A stretch of DNA of 64,000 nucleotides from Paenibacillus albicereus (GCF_012676905.1 NZ_CP051428.1:2132001-2196000), one strand, 5' to 3'; counted from the first letter of the stretch, positions 52,379 to 61,593 are shown. Program-made: numbers and translations. The notes: generated by a model not told the origin, from the letters alone.

Positions 52379-54318
52379 TCGGAAACGGCAAGATGCTGCT
52401 CAACCTGGATCAGAACTGCTACATCCGCGACATCTACTATCCGTACGTCGGCCAGCTCAACCACGTCGGCGGCCAGTATTGCCGCCTCGGCCTCTGGACC
52501 GAAGGCCAGTTCAGCTGGCTGGAGGACCCGGCGTGGTCGAAGGAGCTCGGCTATATCGAGGATTCCCTCGTCACCGACGTCACGGCGCGGCATGGCGGAC
52601 TCGGCGTCGAGCTGCAGATGAACGACGGCATCCATCAGCGCGAATGCATCTACCTGAAGCGCGTCGTCATCCGCAACCACGCCGACCGGGAACGGGAATT
52701 CCGCCTGTTCTTCCATCAGGACCTCATGATCGACGGCACGGAAGTGGGCGATACCGCCGCCTACTATCCCGACAACCATACGCTGTTCCATTACAAGCGC
52801 TCGTCCTACTTCATGTTCAACGGCTTCTCCGACGAGGGCGGCATGTCCCAGTACTCTACGGGCATCAAGCGGTTCCACTCCGCCGAAGGCACTTGGCGCG
52901 ACGCCGAAGACGGCGAGCTGATGGGCAACGCGATCGCCCAGGGCTCGGTCGACAGCACGATCGGCTTCCGAGCCGTCGTGCCGGCCGGCGGAGAGAAGAC
53001 GGTCTACTACTGGATGTCGATCGGCAAGAGCCTCGAGGAGGTCAAGAAGCTCAACGACTACGTCCAGGACCAGCATCCGGAGAAGCTGCTGAGCCGCATC
53101 GTCGTCTACTGGAACCACTGGCTGGGCCGCGCGGAAAAGGATCTGGGCGACCTGCCTCCGGAAGTCGCCCGCATGTTCCGGCACAGCCTGCTGCTCGTGC
53201 GCACGCAGACGGACGAGCGCGGCGCGATCATCGCGGCCAACGACACGGACATCCTGCAGTACAACCGCGACCACTACAGCTACATGTGGCCGCGCGACGG
53301 AGCGCTCGTCGCCGACGCGATGTCGCTCGCAGGCTATCAGAGCGTCATCGCGCCGTTTTTCCACTTCTGCTCGGAGGCGCTGACGCCGGACGGCTACCTG
53401 AACCACAAGTTCAATCCGGACGGCACGGTCGGATCGAGCTGGCATCCGTATACGGTGCAGGGAACGAAGCGGCTGCCGATCCAGGAGGACGAGACGGCGC
53501 TCGTGCTGTTCGCGCTGTGGAGGGACTTCCAGCGGCATCAGGTGATCGAGCTTCCCCAGTCGCTGTACAGCAATCTGATCCGCAAGTCGGCCGCGTTCCT
53601 CAGCAGCTACATGGAGCATTCGCTCTCGCTGCCCAAGCCGAGCTACGACCTGTGGGAGGAGCGCTACGGCATCTGGACGTATACGGCGGCGTCGGTGTAC
53701 GGCGGCCTGATGGCCGCGTCGTTCTTCACCGACTTGTTCGGCGACTACGAGCGCAGCGACCACTACAAGCGGACGGCCGAGGAGGTCAAGCAGGGCATCC
53801 TGACGCAGCTGTGGGACGAGGCGAGCGGCCGGTTCGCGCGCGGTCTCGTGCAAAAGGACGGCGGCTGGGTCAAGGACATGACGCTCGAGAGCAGCCTGTT
53901 CGCGGTGCTCGAGTTCGGCGTGCTGCCGGCGGACGACGAGCGCGTCGTGCGCACGATGACGGCCATCCGCGACGGCCTGGCCGTGCGCACCGACGTCGGC
54001 GGCATCGCCCGCTATACGAACGACTACTACTTCCAGCAGTCCGGCGAAATCGACCGCGTGCCGGGCAACCCGTGGATCATCTGCACGCTGTGGGTGGCGA
54101 ACTTCGAGATCGACTCGGCGCGCTCGCTCGCCGATCTGGAGGCGCCGAAGCGGACGCTCGAGTGGGTCGTGCGGACGGCGCTCGAGAGCGGTGTCCTGCC
54201 GGAGCAGCTCAATCCGCATGACGGTACGCCGCTCTCCGTCGCTCCGCTCACCTGGTCGCATGCGACGTTCGTGCAGAGCGTCAGCAAATATGCGGCCAAA
54301 TACAAGGAACTGCTTTGA
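52360..54318 (+). CDS. GH15 glucoamylase-like glycosyl hydrolase
   Basis: 652 residues. The N-terminal beta-sandwich (GNGKMLLNLDQNCYIRDIYY) and alpha/alpha-barrel signatures YSYMWPRDGALVADAMSLAG, EDETALVLFALWRDF, ESSLFAVLEFGVLP and NPWIICTLWVA identify the bacterial/archaeal GH15 family. It releases glucose from alpha-glucans. No signal peptide, so intracellular. It overlaps glgA, placing a glycogen-degrading hydrolase in the synthesis operon where many Bacilli carry glgP instead. Confidence 0.92.
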   Translation: MARHLVIGNGKMLLNLDQNCYIRDIYYPYVGQLNHVGGQYCRLGLWTEGQFSWLEDPAWSKELGYIEDSLVTDVTARHGGLGVELQMNDGIHQRECIYLKRVVIRNHADREREFRLFFHQDLMIDGTEVGDTAAYYPDNHTLFHYKRSSYFMFNGFSDEGGMSQYSTGIKRFHSAEGTWRDAEDGELMGNAIAQGSVDSTIGFRAVVPAGGEKTVYYWMSIGKSLEEVKKLNDYVQDQHPEKLLSRIVVYWNHWLGRAEKDLGDLPPEVARMFRHSLLLVRTQTDERGAIIAANDTDILQYNRDHYSYMWPRDGALVADAMSLAGYQSVIAPFFHFCSEALTPDGYLNHKFNPDGTVGSSWHPYTVQGTKRLPIQEDETALVLFALWRDFQRHQVIELPQSLYSNLIRKSAAFLSSYMEHSLSLPKPSYDLWEERYGIWTYTAASVYGGLMAASFFTDLFGDYERSDHYKRTAEEVKQGILTQLWDEASGRFARGLVQKDGGWVKDMTLESSLFAVLEFGVLPADDERVVRTMTAIRDGLAVRTDVGGIARYTNDYYFQQSGEIDRVPGNPWIICTLWVANFEIDSARSLADLEAPKRTLEWVVRTALESGVLPEQLNPHDGTPLSVAPLTWSHATFVQSVSKYAAKYKELL

Positions 54319-54321
54319 TGC

Positions 54322-54355
54322 AAACAGCCTTCGGCGCGCGCCGAAGGCTGTTTTT
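54322..54355. terminator. bidirectional intrinsic terminator
   Basis: AAACAGCCTTCGGCGC pairs with GCGCCGAAGGCTGTTTT, followed by T5; ends the glg operon and can serve the convergent yjcZ-like gene. Confidence 0.88.
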
Positions 54356-54371
54356 GGCTCGTTATTTGAAG

Positions 54372-54503
54372 TTAGATGAAAAAGGCGCGGGTGATGATGA
54401 CCAGCAGGATGAAAAGGACGAGGATGACGCCCGTTGTCGTGCCGAGACCGCCGCAACCGTAAGCTCCGTAACCTGCTCCAACGCCTTCAACCGCATAACC
54501 CAT
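54372..54503 (-). CDS. YjcZ-family small spore membrane protein
   Basis: 43 residues: MGYAVEGVGAGYGAYGCGGL, then GTTTGVILVLFILLVIITRA and FFI. A Gly/Tyr-rich head and a single C-terminal membrane helix are the hallmarks of the YjcZ sporulation family, which are abundant tiny proteins of spore membranes. GGGAGGAA precedes ATG 54503. It follows the gerP operon on the same strand with a 157-bp gap that holds nothing else recognisable. Confidence 0.88.
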   Translation of the reverse strand: MGYAVEGVGAGYGAYGCGGLGTTTGVILVLFILLVIITRAFFI

Positions 54504-54660
54504 CGCGATTCCTCCCATGGTTGATGAAATGACGCGAAGTCCGCGAACGGCCTGCCATGCGGGTTGCCGGACTTCACACCATCACTTTATGCGGCGGGCG
54601 GGCAGAGCGACCCCGGCAGATGTCCCGATGCGGAGGGAGCTTGAGACGGGATGGACGCCT

Positions 54661-55125
54661 TCAGGCGCCGGACGTCTCGGTCGATTGGATAAGCGCGGCC
54701 GCCTCGGGCGTAGGCTCCGTGCTGGCCGTGAGAGCGTAGGCGAACTGCCGGAAATGCTTGAGCCTCGACTCGAGATTGACCTCGACGGCGTTGCCCCCGA
54801 GCAGAACGGAGGCGGAGCTGTAGGCGATCACGTTCACGCAGCCGACCTGGATGGCCGGGCAAGGGTTGGAGCGGATCGTACGGACGTCCGCCGCCTCGGC
54901 GGATTCCTCCTCGACGAGGTTGAACGGCTTGACGAACAAGGAATAGCCGGCGAAGTCCACCTCGCCGCCGGCCCGATGGTCGAGCTGCCGCTGGACCGCC
55001 AGTCCGGTGACGCGGGCGTTGACGCTGCCGGTGTCGCCGAACTGGATGACCGAGGCGAGGCCGATGCTGATGAGCTCGGCGGAGCCGATGTACGACGTGC
55101 GGATCGAAGCGTCGGAATCGATCAT
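54661..55125 (-). CDS. gerPE: spore germination protein GerPE
   Basis: 154 residues, MIDSDASIRTSYIGSAELIS, GLASVIQFGDTGSVNARVTG, LAVQRQLDHRAG, FAGYSLFVKP. The QFGDT-centred beta-hairpin is shared by the GerP paralogues. GerP proteins localise in the inner coat and help germinants pass to the receptors. Starts at an ATGA overlap with gerPD; last gerP gene of the operon here. Confidence 0.92.
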   Translation of the reverse strand: MIDSDASIRTSYIGSAELISIGLASVIQFGDTGSVNARVTGLAVQRQLDHRAGGEVDFAGYSLFVKPFNLVEEESAEAADVRTIRSNPCPAIQVGCVNVIAYSSASVLLGGNAVEVNLESRLKHFRQFAYALTASTEPTPEAAALIQSTETSGA

Positions 55126-55475
55126 CCGCCGACCACGTTGACCGGACCGGTCGGATTCAGAAAGCTGTTCTCGCCGAACGGAATCGGCCCTCCAGGCGTG
55201 ACTTCGGGCTGGACCGCTTCGCCGGTGCCGGCGATCGGCACGACCGCCTGGCCGCCTTCGCTTTGGATGACTCCGGCTTCGGGTGCGGCGGCTTGCGGCT
55301 CCGGCAGCGGGGCGAACGGGCCGATGATGACGGCCTCCGGCGGCGTGTCGAAGATGGAATACAGCGTGATGGAATCCGTATCGCCGATCTGCAGCATGGA
55401 GGCGGCGGCGACCCCGGTCAATTCAAGCGAGCCGACCGACAGCACATGGTTCGTGATGCTCACGTTCATCGCCAA
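55122..55475 (-). CDS. gerPD: spore germination protein GerPD-like
   Basis: 117 residues from TTG 55475. The first 55 residues (MAMNVSITNHVLSVGSLELT, GVAAASMLQIGDTDSITLYS) match GerPD, which is normally about 60 residues long; a Pro/Glu/Gly-rich tail of about 55 residues ending LNPTGPVNVVGG is additional. Overlaps gerPE. Confidence 0.9.
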   Translation of the reverse strand: MAMNVSITNHVLSVGSLELTGVAAASMLQIGDTDSITLYSIFDTPPEAVIIGPFAPLPEPQAAAPEAGVIQSEGGQAVVPIAGTGEAVQPEVTPGGPIPFGENSFLNPTGPVNVVGG

Positions 55476-55481
55476 GTCGAA

Positions 55482-57707
55482 TCAATCCTTTCTGCGCTGC
55501 GGCGCCATGCGCGCCAGCTGGATGACATACTGCTCGAGTGCGGTCTGGGCATCGCGGACCGTGCGCTGGACCGTGCGCTGGAGCTGCTCCTTCCGCAGCG
55601 GCTCGCCGCTCGCGGCCTGCATGGCGCTGCGCGAGGCAAGCTCCTCGTTCAGATACAGGCGGATGCGGTCGGGGAGCTGCCGCCGCACGTCCTCGATGAC
55701 CATCTGCCGATGGGAGGGATCGAGCTCCAGCCGGTGGAGGCGGGCCGCCTCCTCCAGCATGCCGTGCGCCGTCTCGCTCAGCCAGTGGTGGACGGCGCCC
55801 CGGACATCGGTGAAGCCGGGCAAGGCGGCGGACGGCGGGACCTGGCCGGCGCCGGCCGGCGGGACGGCCGCGCTGCCGGTCGGCGGCTGCCCGGCAAAGT
55901 TGTTGAGCGCGGGCGCGGTGAAGGCGCCCGGCCCCGGCTGGAGGCCGCCTGGCGCGCCGGGCGCGCCGGGCGCGCCGAATCCCGGGGAACCGGGGATGAC
56001 GCCAGGCGGAACCGCGGCTCCAGGAGGCGCCACGCCCGTCGTTCCCGACGCTCCGGCGTTCGGGGCTGCGGGAGGACCCGAGAAGCCGGGCGGCGCGGCC
56101 GCGCCCGGCGCCAGCGTCTGGCCGGGCGCCGGAGGCGGCGCGGCGCCGGGCGCCTGGCTGCCGACCAGATTCGGAGCGAGTCCGGTGCCGGGTGCGTTGC
56201 CGAAGCTCGGCGGCGCGGGCGACTGCTGCGATCCGGCAGCTCCCGCGCCGCCAGGCACGGACGCGGCGGAGCTGCCGGCCGGCGTCGTCGCGATTCCGGT
56301 CCCGGCGCCGGCTTTGGCCGCATTGGCGGCCAGCTGCTGGGCGATGCCGGGAGCGGCGGACTGCGGGATCGGCAGCGGGTACACCTTCGCCCCTCCGTTC
56401 ACCTGCGGAGGCAGCGACATTTGGCCGAACTCCTGCATTTGCGACTCGGACGGCGCGGTCATGCCGATGTTGAGCGTGCCGTCGAGCTGCTCCACCTTCA
56501 GCTGGTCGAAGTTGTACTCCAGCTTTTCGATCGTATAAGAGGGCTTCGACTCGAGCTCCTGCAGCCTTCCGGCCAGCTGCTGGATCGAAGCGGCCAGCTG
56601 CCCGTTCAGCTGCTGCTGGACGGACCACCCGGCGGCCAGCGCCTGCAGGCAGCGCTGCAAGCAGGCCGGATCGAGCAGGTTGCCGGCGCAAGGGAAGTCG
56701 GCTGCAGCGGCCTCGGCGGCGCTATCCGGTGTCTGGTCGGGCACGAACGGAAAGGGCGGCGCCGTAAAAGGCCAGCCCTCGTAATGCTGCCACTTTTGCA
56801 CCCAGTACGGATCGACGGCCGCGATCGCCTTGGGGATCGACTCTTCGTTGAAGCCGCCGAGCGCGCTCGGATCAAGCCCGGGAATGCCGGAGCCGGCCGG
56901 CCAAGCTCCTGGCGGCTGGCCGGCAGGGGAACCGGCGCCGAGCGGAAAAGGACCGGCGGGCGGCGGCTGTCCCGGCCCAGCGATACCTCCCGCAGCGAGA
57001 GCCGGCGGGACGAAGCCGCCGGCTCCTCCGGCTGGCGGCGCTCCCATGGGCCACTCGCCCGGCATGGCCGTCGTGCCGCCCGGTCCGGAAAAGACGACCG
57101 CTCCGGGAATATTGAACGTATTGCTCCCCGAGATGGCGGGCGAGGCAGGCGTAGCCGCAGTGATGTCCGGGCCGATGACCAGTCCCGGAGCAGCAGATTG
57201 GGACAGCGGCGGAAAAACAGGCGCAGCGGCGCTGCCCGGCACGAAACCGGGCGGAGCGGCCGCTGGCGGGGGAAAGCCGGGAGCGCCGAACGGGCCGGCT
57301 CCCGGAGACGGCGAGAACGGGGGCGCCGCAGGCCATCCGGCGAATGCGCTCTGGCCTGGCCCGGCCCCCGGCTGAAGGCCCCATGCCGGGCCGGGGGCGG
57401 CCGCTCCCGGATAGGCCGGCCAGGGGCCGGAGGCATGCGAGCCGATCCCGTAGGGGGGCCAGGCGGCGCCGGGAGCGCCGGCTCCCATCATGCCGGGAAA
57501 GGCGCCGCCCAGCCCAGGCCATGCCATGCTTTTGCCGAGCAGCTTGGGCATGATTCCACCTCCGAGGCCGTTCATGCCGCCCGTTCCGGTCAGCATGCCG
57601 AGCAGAGGAGAGTTCAGGAAGGAGCGATTCGGAGGAGCGTCGGGCGCTTCGCTGCGGGGAGACCCGCCGGAGGCGGAAGTGTCCTTTGGTTCTATCCGGG
57701 CCTGCAC
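55482..57707 (-). CDS. gerPC: greatly extended GerPC spore germination protein
   Basis: About 741 residues, against about 200 for usual GerPC. The GerPC core is interrupted: a coiled coil with IEKLEYNFDQLKVEQLDGTL and NIG near 392-415, and a C-terminal region from about 641 (HWLSETAHGMLEEAARLHRL, RQLPDRIRLYLNEEL). About 330 residues of Pro/Gly/Ala-rich low complexity precede the core and about 200 more are inserted before the C-terminal part. The frame is open throughout with normal codon bias. The start is unclear: GTG 57707 overlaps its own AAGGAGG, an in-frame ATA is 11 bases after it, and the first ATG is far inside. Confidence 0.85.
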   Translation of the reverse strand: MQARIEPKDTSASGGSPRSEAPDAPPNRSFLNSPLLGMLTGTGGMNGLGGGIMPKLLGKSMAWPGLGGAFPGMMGAGAPGAAWPPYGIGSHASGPWPAYPGAAAPGPAWGLQPGAGPGQSAFAGWPAAPPFSPSPGAGPFGAPGFPPPAAAPPGFVPGSAAAPVFPPLSQSAAPGLVIGPDITAATPASPAISGSNTFNIPGAVVFSGPGGTTAMPGEWPMGAPPAGGAGGFVPPALAAGGIAGPGQPPPAGPFPLGAGSPAGQPPGAWPAGSGIPGLDPSALGGFNEESIPKAIAAVDPYWVQKWQHYEGWPFTAPPFPFVPDQTPDSAAEAAAADFPCAGNLLDPACLQRCLQALAAGWSVQQQLNGQLAASIQQLAGRLQELESKPSYTIEKLEYNFDQLKVEQLDGTLNIGMTAPSESQMQEFGQMSLPPQVNGGAKVYPLPIPQSAAPGIAQQLAANAAKAGAGTGIATTPAGSSAASVPGGAGAAGSQQSPAPPSFGNAPGTGLAPNLVGSQAPGAAPPPAPGQTLAPGAAAPPGFSGPPAAPNAGASGTTGVAPPGAAVPPGVIPGSPGFGAPGAPGAPGGLQPGPGAFTAPALNNFAGQPPTGSAAVPPAGAGQVPPSAALPGFTDVRGAVHHWLSETAHGMLEEAARLHRLELDPSHRQMVIEDVRRQLPDRIRLYLNEELASRSAMQAASGEPLRKEQLQRTVQRTVRDAQTALEQYVIQLARMAPQRRKD

Positions 57708-57719
57708 CTCCTTGAGGAA

Positions 57720-57935
57720 TCAGCTTGGATTGGGGAGAGGAACGAAGTTGAGCGCGTTGGCGCCTTCTTCCGCGGCGGTGAGCGCTTCGGCCGGCTTGTC
57801 GAAGCCGCCCGAGTTGTACAGCTGCGAGACCGGACGGATCGAGCCTGCGCTGCCGATCTGCAGCACCGAGCTGTTGGCGACGCTGTCGACCCGCAGCTGA
57901 TGGATCGTGATCGATTGATGCACGGTCAGGTTCAT
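57720..57935 (-). CDS. gerPB: spore germination protein GerPB
   Basis: 71 residues, MNLTVHQSITIHQLRVDSVA, NSSVLQIGSAGSIRPVSQLY, NSGGFDKPAE: the typical GerPB sequence and length. ATG 57935 overlaps the gerPA stop (ATGA). Confidence 0.94.
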   Translation of the reverse strand: MNLTVHQSITIHQLRVDSVANSSVLQIGSAGSIRPVSQLYNSGGFDKPAEALTAAEEGANALNFVPLPNPS

Positions 57936-58171
57936 ATGATGTTCGCTCCGGACGCGACTTCATTTTGCGAGTTGTCCTGCAGGTCCGGATCGAGCGTGTT
58001 CGTCGCGCTCAAGCCGTTGTTGGCATTGGTGAGGCCGCCGGTAAGGAACGAGCCGGAGCCGGCGTAGGTCTTGGACGTGCTCGAAGGAGAAATCTGCACG
58101 GTATCCCCGAATTGCACGACGCCGCTGGAGCCGATGCTGACGATGTTGACGAAGCCTACCGCTGCTGGCAT
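57932..58171 (-). CDS. gerPA: spore germination protein GerPA (GerPA/GerPF family)
   Basis: 79 residues, MPAAVGFVNIVSIGSSGVVQ, FGDTVQISPSSTSKTYAGSG, GLSATNTLDPDLQDN. ISPSSTSKTYAGSG and SATNTLDPD are the family hallmarks. Position at the head of the operon supports GerPA rather than GerPF. The longer frame to 58285 runs through the SigK-type promoter, so ATG 58171 is used. Confidence 0.92.
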   Translation of the reverse strand: MPAAVGFVNIVSIGSSGVVQFGDTVQISPSSTSKTYAGSGSFLTGGLTNANNGLSATNTLDPDLQDNSQNEVASGANII

Positions 58172-58236
58172 GGGATTCACCTCGAATCGGAAAGATAGGC
58201 GAGCCGCAGCCTCGCCCGGGCTGCCGCCTATACCCC

Positions 58237-58263
58237 CACTATATGCGGCATTCGCCCAAATGT
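58237..58263 (-). promoter_or_regulatory. SigK-type promoter of the gerP operon
   Basis: On the minus strand AC is followed by exactly 16 bases and CATATAGTG, matching AC-N16-CATAnnnT(A). It lies about 66 bases before the gerPA ATG. The gerP operons of Bacillus are known to be SigK-dependent. Confidence 0.65.
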
Positions 58264-58340
58264 TCCAAAACCCGGGCCGTCCCATCGAAAGCTGTCACGG
58301 CACGGCGTCCTGCCGCATAGCGTAGGCAGGAAGGAGGCGG

Positions 58341-58844
58341 ATGCCCGTGGGCGAGAAATTCGAGCGGCTGCAGGACTGGCTGTCCAGGCAGCAGCTCCCG
58401 AGAGGATTTGAGATGATGAAGGATCCGGAATGGGTGGCCCGATTCGTCAAGGGCATGATGGAAAGCGCGATGAGCGGCAACCCGAGCGCAGGGTTGTCGG
58501 GCCTTCAGGATTCGGCGGCGGCGGATCCGGAAGGGCGGGAGAAGGAGTTCCAGGCGGCGATTTCCTCCATTGAAGCCCAGTGGAGCGAAAGCCGCGATTA
58601 CCTCGTGCTCAAGCTGCCGATGAACGGCGATCCGGATTGGGATACGCTGCGCGTGATGGCCAAGGAGGAGCGTCTCAAGCTCGAAGGGCTGCCCGGCCGC
58701 AAGCCGCAGGTGCTGAAGCTCCCGTCGCCGATCCTGCCGCGTTCGACGCGGGCGGTGCTCAAGGGAGGCATGCTGCGCATCCGGATGAAAAAGAAGCCGG
58801 CGAGCCGCTACATCGACATTTCGGTCGAAGAGGGGCAGGAGTGA
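58341..58844 (+). CDS. Hsp20/alpha-crystallin-like protein
   Basis: 167 residues. After a helical N-terminal 70 residues (WLSRQQLPRGFEMMKDPEW) the C-terminal half reads as a diverged alpha-crystallin beta-sandwich (RDYLVLKLPMNGDPDWDTLR, VLKLPSPILPRSTRAVLKGG, MLRIRMKKKPASRYIDISVE). Such sHsp-like proteins occur in spore coats; divergence from gerP suggests a sporulation role, which is inference. AAGGAGG sets ATG 58341. Confidence 0.75.
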   Translation: MPVGEKFERLQDWLSRQQLPRGFEMMKDPEWVARFVKGMMESAMSGNPSAGLSGLQDSAAADPEGREKEFQAAISSIEAQWSESRDYLVLKLPMNGDPDWDTLRVMAKEERLKLEGLPGRKPQVLKLPSPILPRSTRAVLKGGMLRIRMKKKPASRYIDISVEEGQE

Positions 58845-58973
58845 GCTCGCGCTCCTGCCCGCTCCGAGGAAAGCGATCCGCTTCGCGGAAAGGCTCGCAA
58901 AGCGGGTTGCGTTCGGCAAACGCTTCCTTTATGATGCTAGAAGGAGATTTTTTTACATAAGGGAGTGTCGTAG

Positions 58974-59174
58974 GTGACAGCCGTAGATGTCAGCAACGTT
59001 CCGGCGGGATTGTTCGTGCTCGGAGCCGTTTTCATTCTGCTTATTTTTTCCCTGCTCAGCCTCGGCGTGCTCAAGATGTTCCAGCAGCAACGCCGCAACG
59101 GTGGGCTGTACTTCGCTGGCAGCGTCGTCAGCGCCGTCGTCTTTTATGTGCTGCTTGATCTATGGTACGTCTAG
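58974..59174 (+). CDS. small two-helix membrane protein
   Basis: 66 residues from GTG 58974 (AAGGGAG upstream). Two hydrophobic helices (PAGLFVLGAVFILLIFSLLS and FAGSVVSAVVFYVLLDLWYV) with a basic loop KMFQQQRRNGG between. No family recognised. Confidence 0.7.
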   Translation: MTAVDVSNVPAGLFVLGAVFILLIFSLLSLGVLKMFQQQRRNGGLYFAGSVVSAVVFYVLLDLWYV

Positions 59175-59249
59175 CCTTTCGCTGATGGAGCCTCCCGCGC
59201 GCCGGGCAGGCTCCTCCTTTTATTTCAATCGAATCGAGGTCATGGACTG

Positions 59250-59471
59250 ATGTGGCAAGTTCTTTGGTTCTTTTTTAATCTGGCGTTCGTCGCCCTGCTG
59301 ATCTGGACGATGTTCATGCATCGCGCCTATGCCGACGCGCTCCGTCGCGGGGACGCTCCGGACAGGCTGCGCCTGCTGAGGCGGCGCAGGCTGCTGACGG
59401 CATGCGTGGCGGCTGGGCTGTTCGTCGCGGCTTCCGCCTCTTTCCTGACGAATATGCGGGTGAACGGATAG
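59250..59471 (+). CDS. small two-helix membrane protein
   Basis: 73 residues. Hydrophobic helix WQVLWFFFNLAFVALLIWTM, Arg-rich middle (RLRLLRRRRLL), second helix ACVAAGLFVAASASFL. A modest GAGG stands ten bases before ATG 59250. Not recognised; follows the previous small membrane gene by 75 bp and may be co-transcribed. Confidence 0.65.
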   Translation: MWQVLWFFFNLAFVALLIWTMFMHRAYADALRRGDAPDRLRLLRRRRLLTACVAAGLFVAASASFLTNMRVNG

Positions 59472-59607
59472 CGATCGAAGGCGATTTGATGGCGAATTGG
59501 TGACGGTTCCCGAGCCGTTCGCAACTTTCGGGCGGCAAAGGCGTTTATGCTATCGACATAGGGAAGGCACGGCATCCGGTGCCGTCCGACAACAAAGGAG
59601 TCGAAGC

Positions 59608-61560
59608 ATGAAACCGATCAAGTGGCTGCTCGTCGTTACTCTCATTCTCGTTCCGCTGCTGGGCGGAGCCTCTGCGGACCCCGCTGCCGCGCGCGCCGCG
59701 TCCAACGTGCTCGTCCTCACCAAGAACAGCAAGAAGATGGTGCTGAACGGCACGCTCCATATCGGCGCTCAGCCGCTGACGATCAAAAACGGCGTGTCCT
59801 ACGCCTCGTTCGCCTCGATGGCGGCCCGTTACGGCTATGCCGTCTCTTACGACGCCAAGACGAAGGAGTCCGTCGCCCGGACGCCGTCCGGCGAAATCCG
59901 GTTCCGCATGAACACGAAGATCGTGAACGCGAACGGACAGAGCCTGACCGGTCAGGCGGCCGCCTTTTCGCTGAACGGCTCGATGATGGTGCCGATCCGC
60001 ACGTGGGCGCTCGCGACAGGAAGCCGCGTCTCGGCCGCCGGCGTCAACGTGACGCTCGCCTGGGAGGCCAAGCCGAGCGCCGCGTTCAGCATCGCGCCGG
60101 CCAAAATTTATACGGGCGAGCCGGTCACGTACATCGACCGCTTCAGCTCGCCGGACGGAGCCCCGCTCGTCAACGAGGAATGGACCGGCCGGCAGGAGAT
60201 GTTCCTTGATCCGGGGACCTATACGATCACCCGCACCGTCCAGGACGCGACCGGCGCCTGGAGCGATCCGTACTCGCTGACGATCGAGGTGCATGCGCCG
60301 AACCAGCCTCCGGTGGCGGACTTCCGCACCGACAAGGACGTCTATCGCCAGGGCGAGCGCATCGAGTATGCGAACCTCAGCACGGACGACAGCACGAAGA
60401 ATCTCAAGGAATACTGGATCGGCAAGCAGGACGTGTACTTCGAGCCTGGCGAGAAGACGATCACGCTTGAGGTGACCGACGAGGAAGGCTATGCCTCCAG
60501 CGTGACGAAGACGATCCGGATCTCGGACGAAGTGCTCTACACGCGAGAGGAGTACGGCAAGCTGTTCACCGCGATCGGCGACATGTTCCCGGTCGACGGC
60601 AAGTCGGTGCTGAGCATCCCGACGCTGTCGTACGATTTCCACTCCGAGCCGTCCAAGATGATCCGCAGCAACAGCCCGGAGCTGTGGACGACCGAGGGCA
60701 TCGCTTACGACGACCAGTTCCAGGGCGACATCCGGCTGCTGTTCCACAACAAGAACATGACCGGCTCTCCGGTGCGCATGTACCTGATCGCGACGAATGA
60801 GGGCTACCGGACGGCGACGTTCGGCGTCAAGAACTTCGGAGCGGGCGGACCGGACCAGTACGAGGACAACACCGGCAAGATGTCGACCGTCCGCTATCTC
60901 GATTCGCTGCTGACCCCTCCGGCGGTCAAGTACACGACCGTCAAGCCGGGCCAGTCGGTCAAGGTGCTGACAGACATCTCGACGCTCATCAAGCCGAACC
61001 TGATCTACTCGGCGTATGCGGACGTCACGTCGGACCAGACGCTGCGCTTCCGCGTCGTCGTCGTCAAGGACGGCAAGGATCCGATCAAGGAGCTGAGCCG
61101 CATCCAGCTGATGCCGGCCGACGGCAAGCATACGCGCGGCTCGTTCAACAACGCGACGCGGGAGATCGACATCCCGGGCATGCTCGGCGCCAAGGCGGAG
61201 CGCATCGTGCTCGGCGACAACAAGCTGGATCCGTATCTGGACGGCTACGACAACACGGACGGCTCGCTCCAGCTCAACCGCGGCAATTTCGGCGTGCTGT
61301 ACAAGATGAACATCCAGCTCGCTCCGCGCACGCTTGTCGCGCTCAATCCGCGCGGCGGCCTGTATACGGGCGCCTTCATCGTCAACGGCAGCCTCGTGCC
61401 GGTGCCGCGCAGCGGCTGGCTGCGCTCGCAGGACGAGGCGATGGTGCTCTACCGCTCGGGCAACTACCGCGAGACGCTGAACTTGACGTACTTGATCGCG
61501 TCCGGCAGCAACCTGCCGATCACGATGATCTTCCAGTCTCTGCCGACGGAGAAGAGCTAG
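59608..61560 (+). CDS. exported copper-amine-oxidase-N / PKD-domain protein
   Basis: 650 residues. AAAGGAG selects ATG 59608 (the frame from 59497 has no site). Signal peptide 1-30 (LLVVTLILVPLLGGASA). Residues about 35-150 are a copper amine oxidase N-terminal-like domain (KNGVSYASFASMAARYGYAV, MVPIRTWALATG), a Paenibacillus cell-surface module unrelated to catalysis. Two PKD-like repeats (about 155-310: [40 protein letters not shown]) and a 340-residue beta-rich C-terminal region of unknown role follow. Single gene ended by a terminator. Confidence 0.85.
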   Translation: MKPIKWLLVVTLILVPLLGGASADPAAARAASNVLVLTKNSKKMVLNGTLHIGAQPLTIKNGVSYASFASMAARYGYAVSYDAKTKESVARTPSGEIRFRMNTKIVNANGQSLTGQAAAFSLNGSMMVPIRTWALATGSRVSAAGVNVTLAWEAKPSAAFSIAPAKIYTGEPVTYIDRFSSPDGAPLVNEEWTGRQEMFLDPGTYTITRTVQDATGAWSDPYSLTIEVHAPNQPPVADFRTDKDVYRQGERIEYANLSTDDSTKNLKEYWIGKQDVYFEPGEKTITLEVTDEEGYASSVTKTIRISDEVLYTREEYGKLFTAIGDMFPVDGKSVLSIPTLSYDFHSEPSKMIRSNSPELWTTEGIAYDDQFQGDIRLLFHNKNMTGSPVRMYLIATNEGYRTATFGVKNFGAGGPDQYEDNTGKMSTVRYLDSLLTPPAVKYTTVKPGQSVKVLTDISTLIKPNLIYSAYADVTSDQTLRFRVVVVKDGKDPIKELSRIQLMPADGKHTRGSFNNATREIDIPGMLGAKAERIVLGDNKLDPYLDGYDNTDGSLQLNRGNFGVLYKMNIQLAPRTLVALNPRGGLYTGAFIVNGSLVPVPRSGWLRSQDEAMVLYRSGNYRETLNLTYLIASGSNLPITMIFQSLPTEKS

Positions 61561-61593
61561 CCGTCTTTCGGTTGGCGCGCATGATGACGAAAG

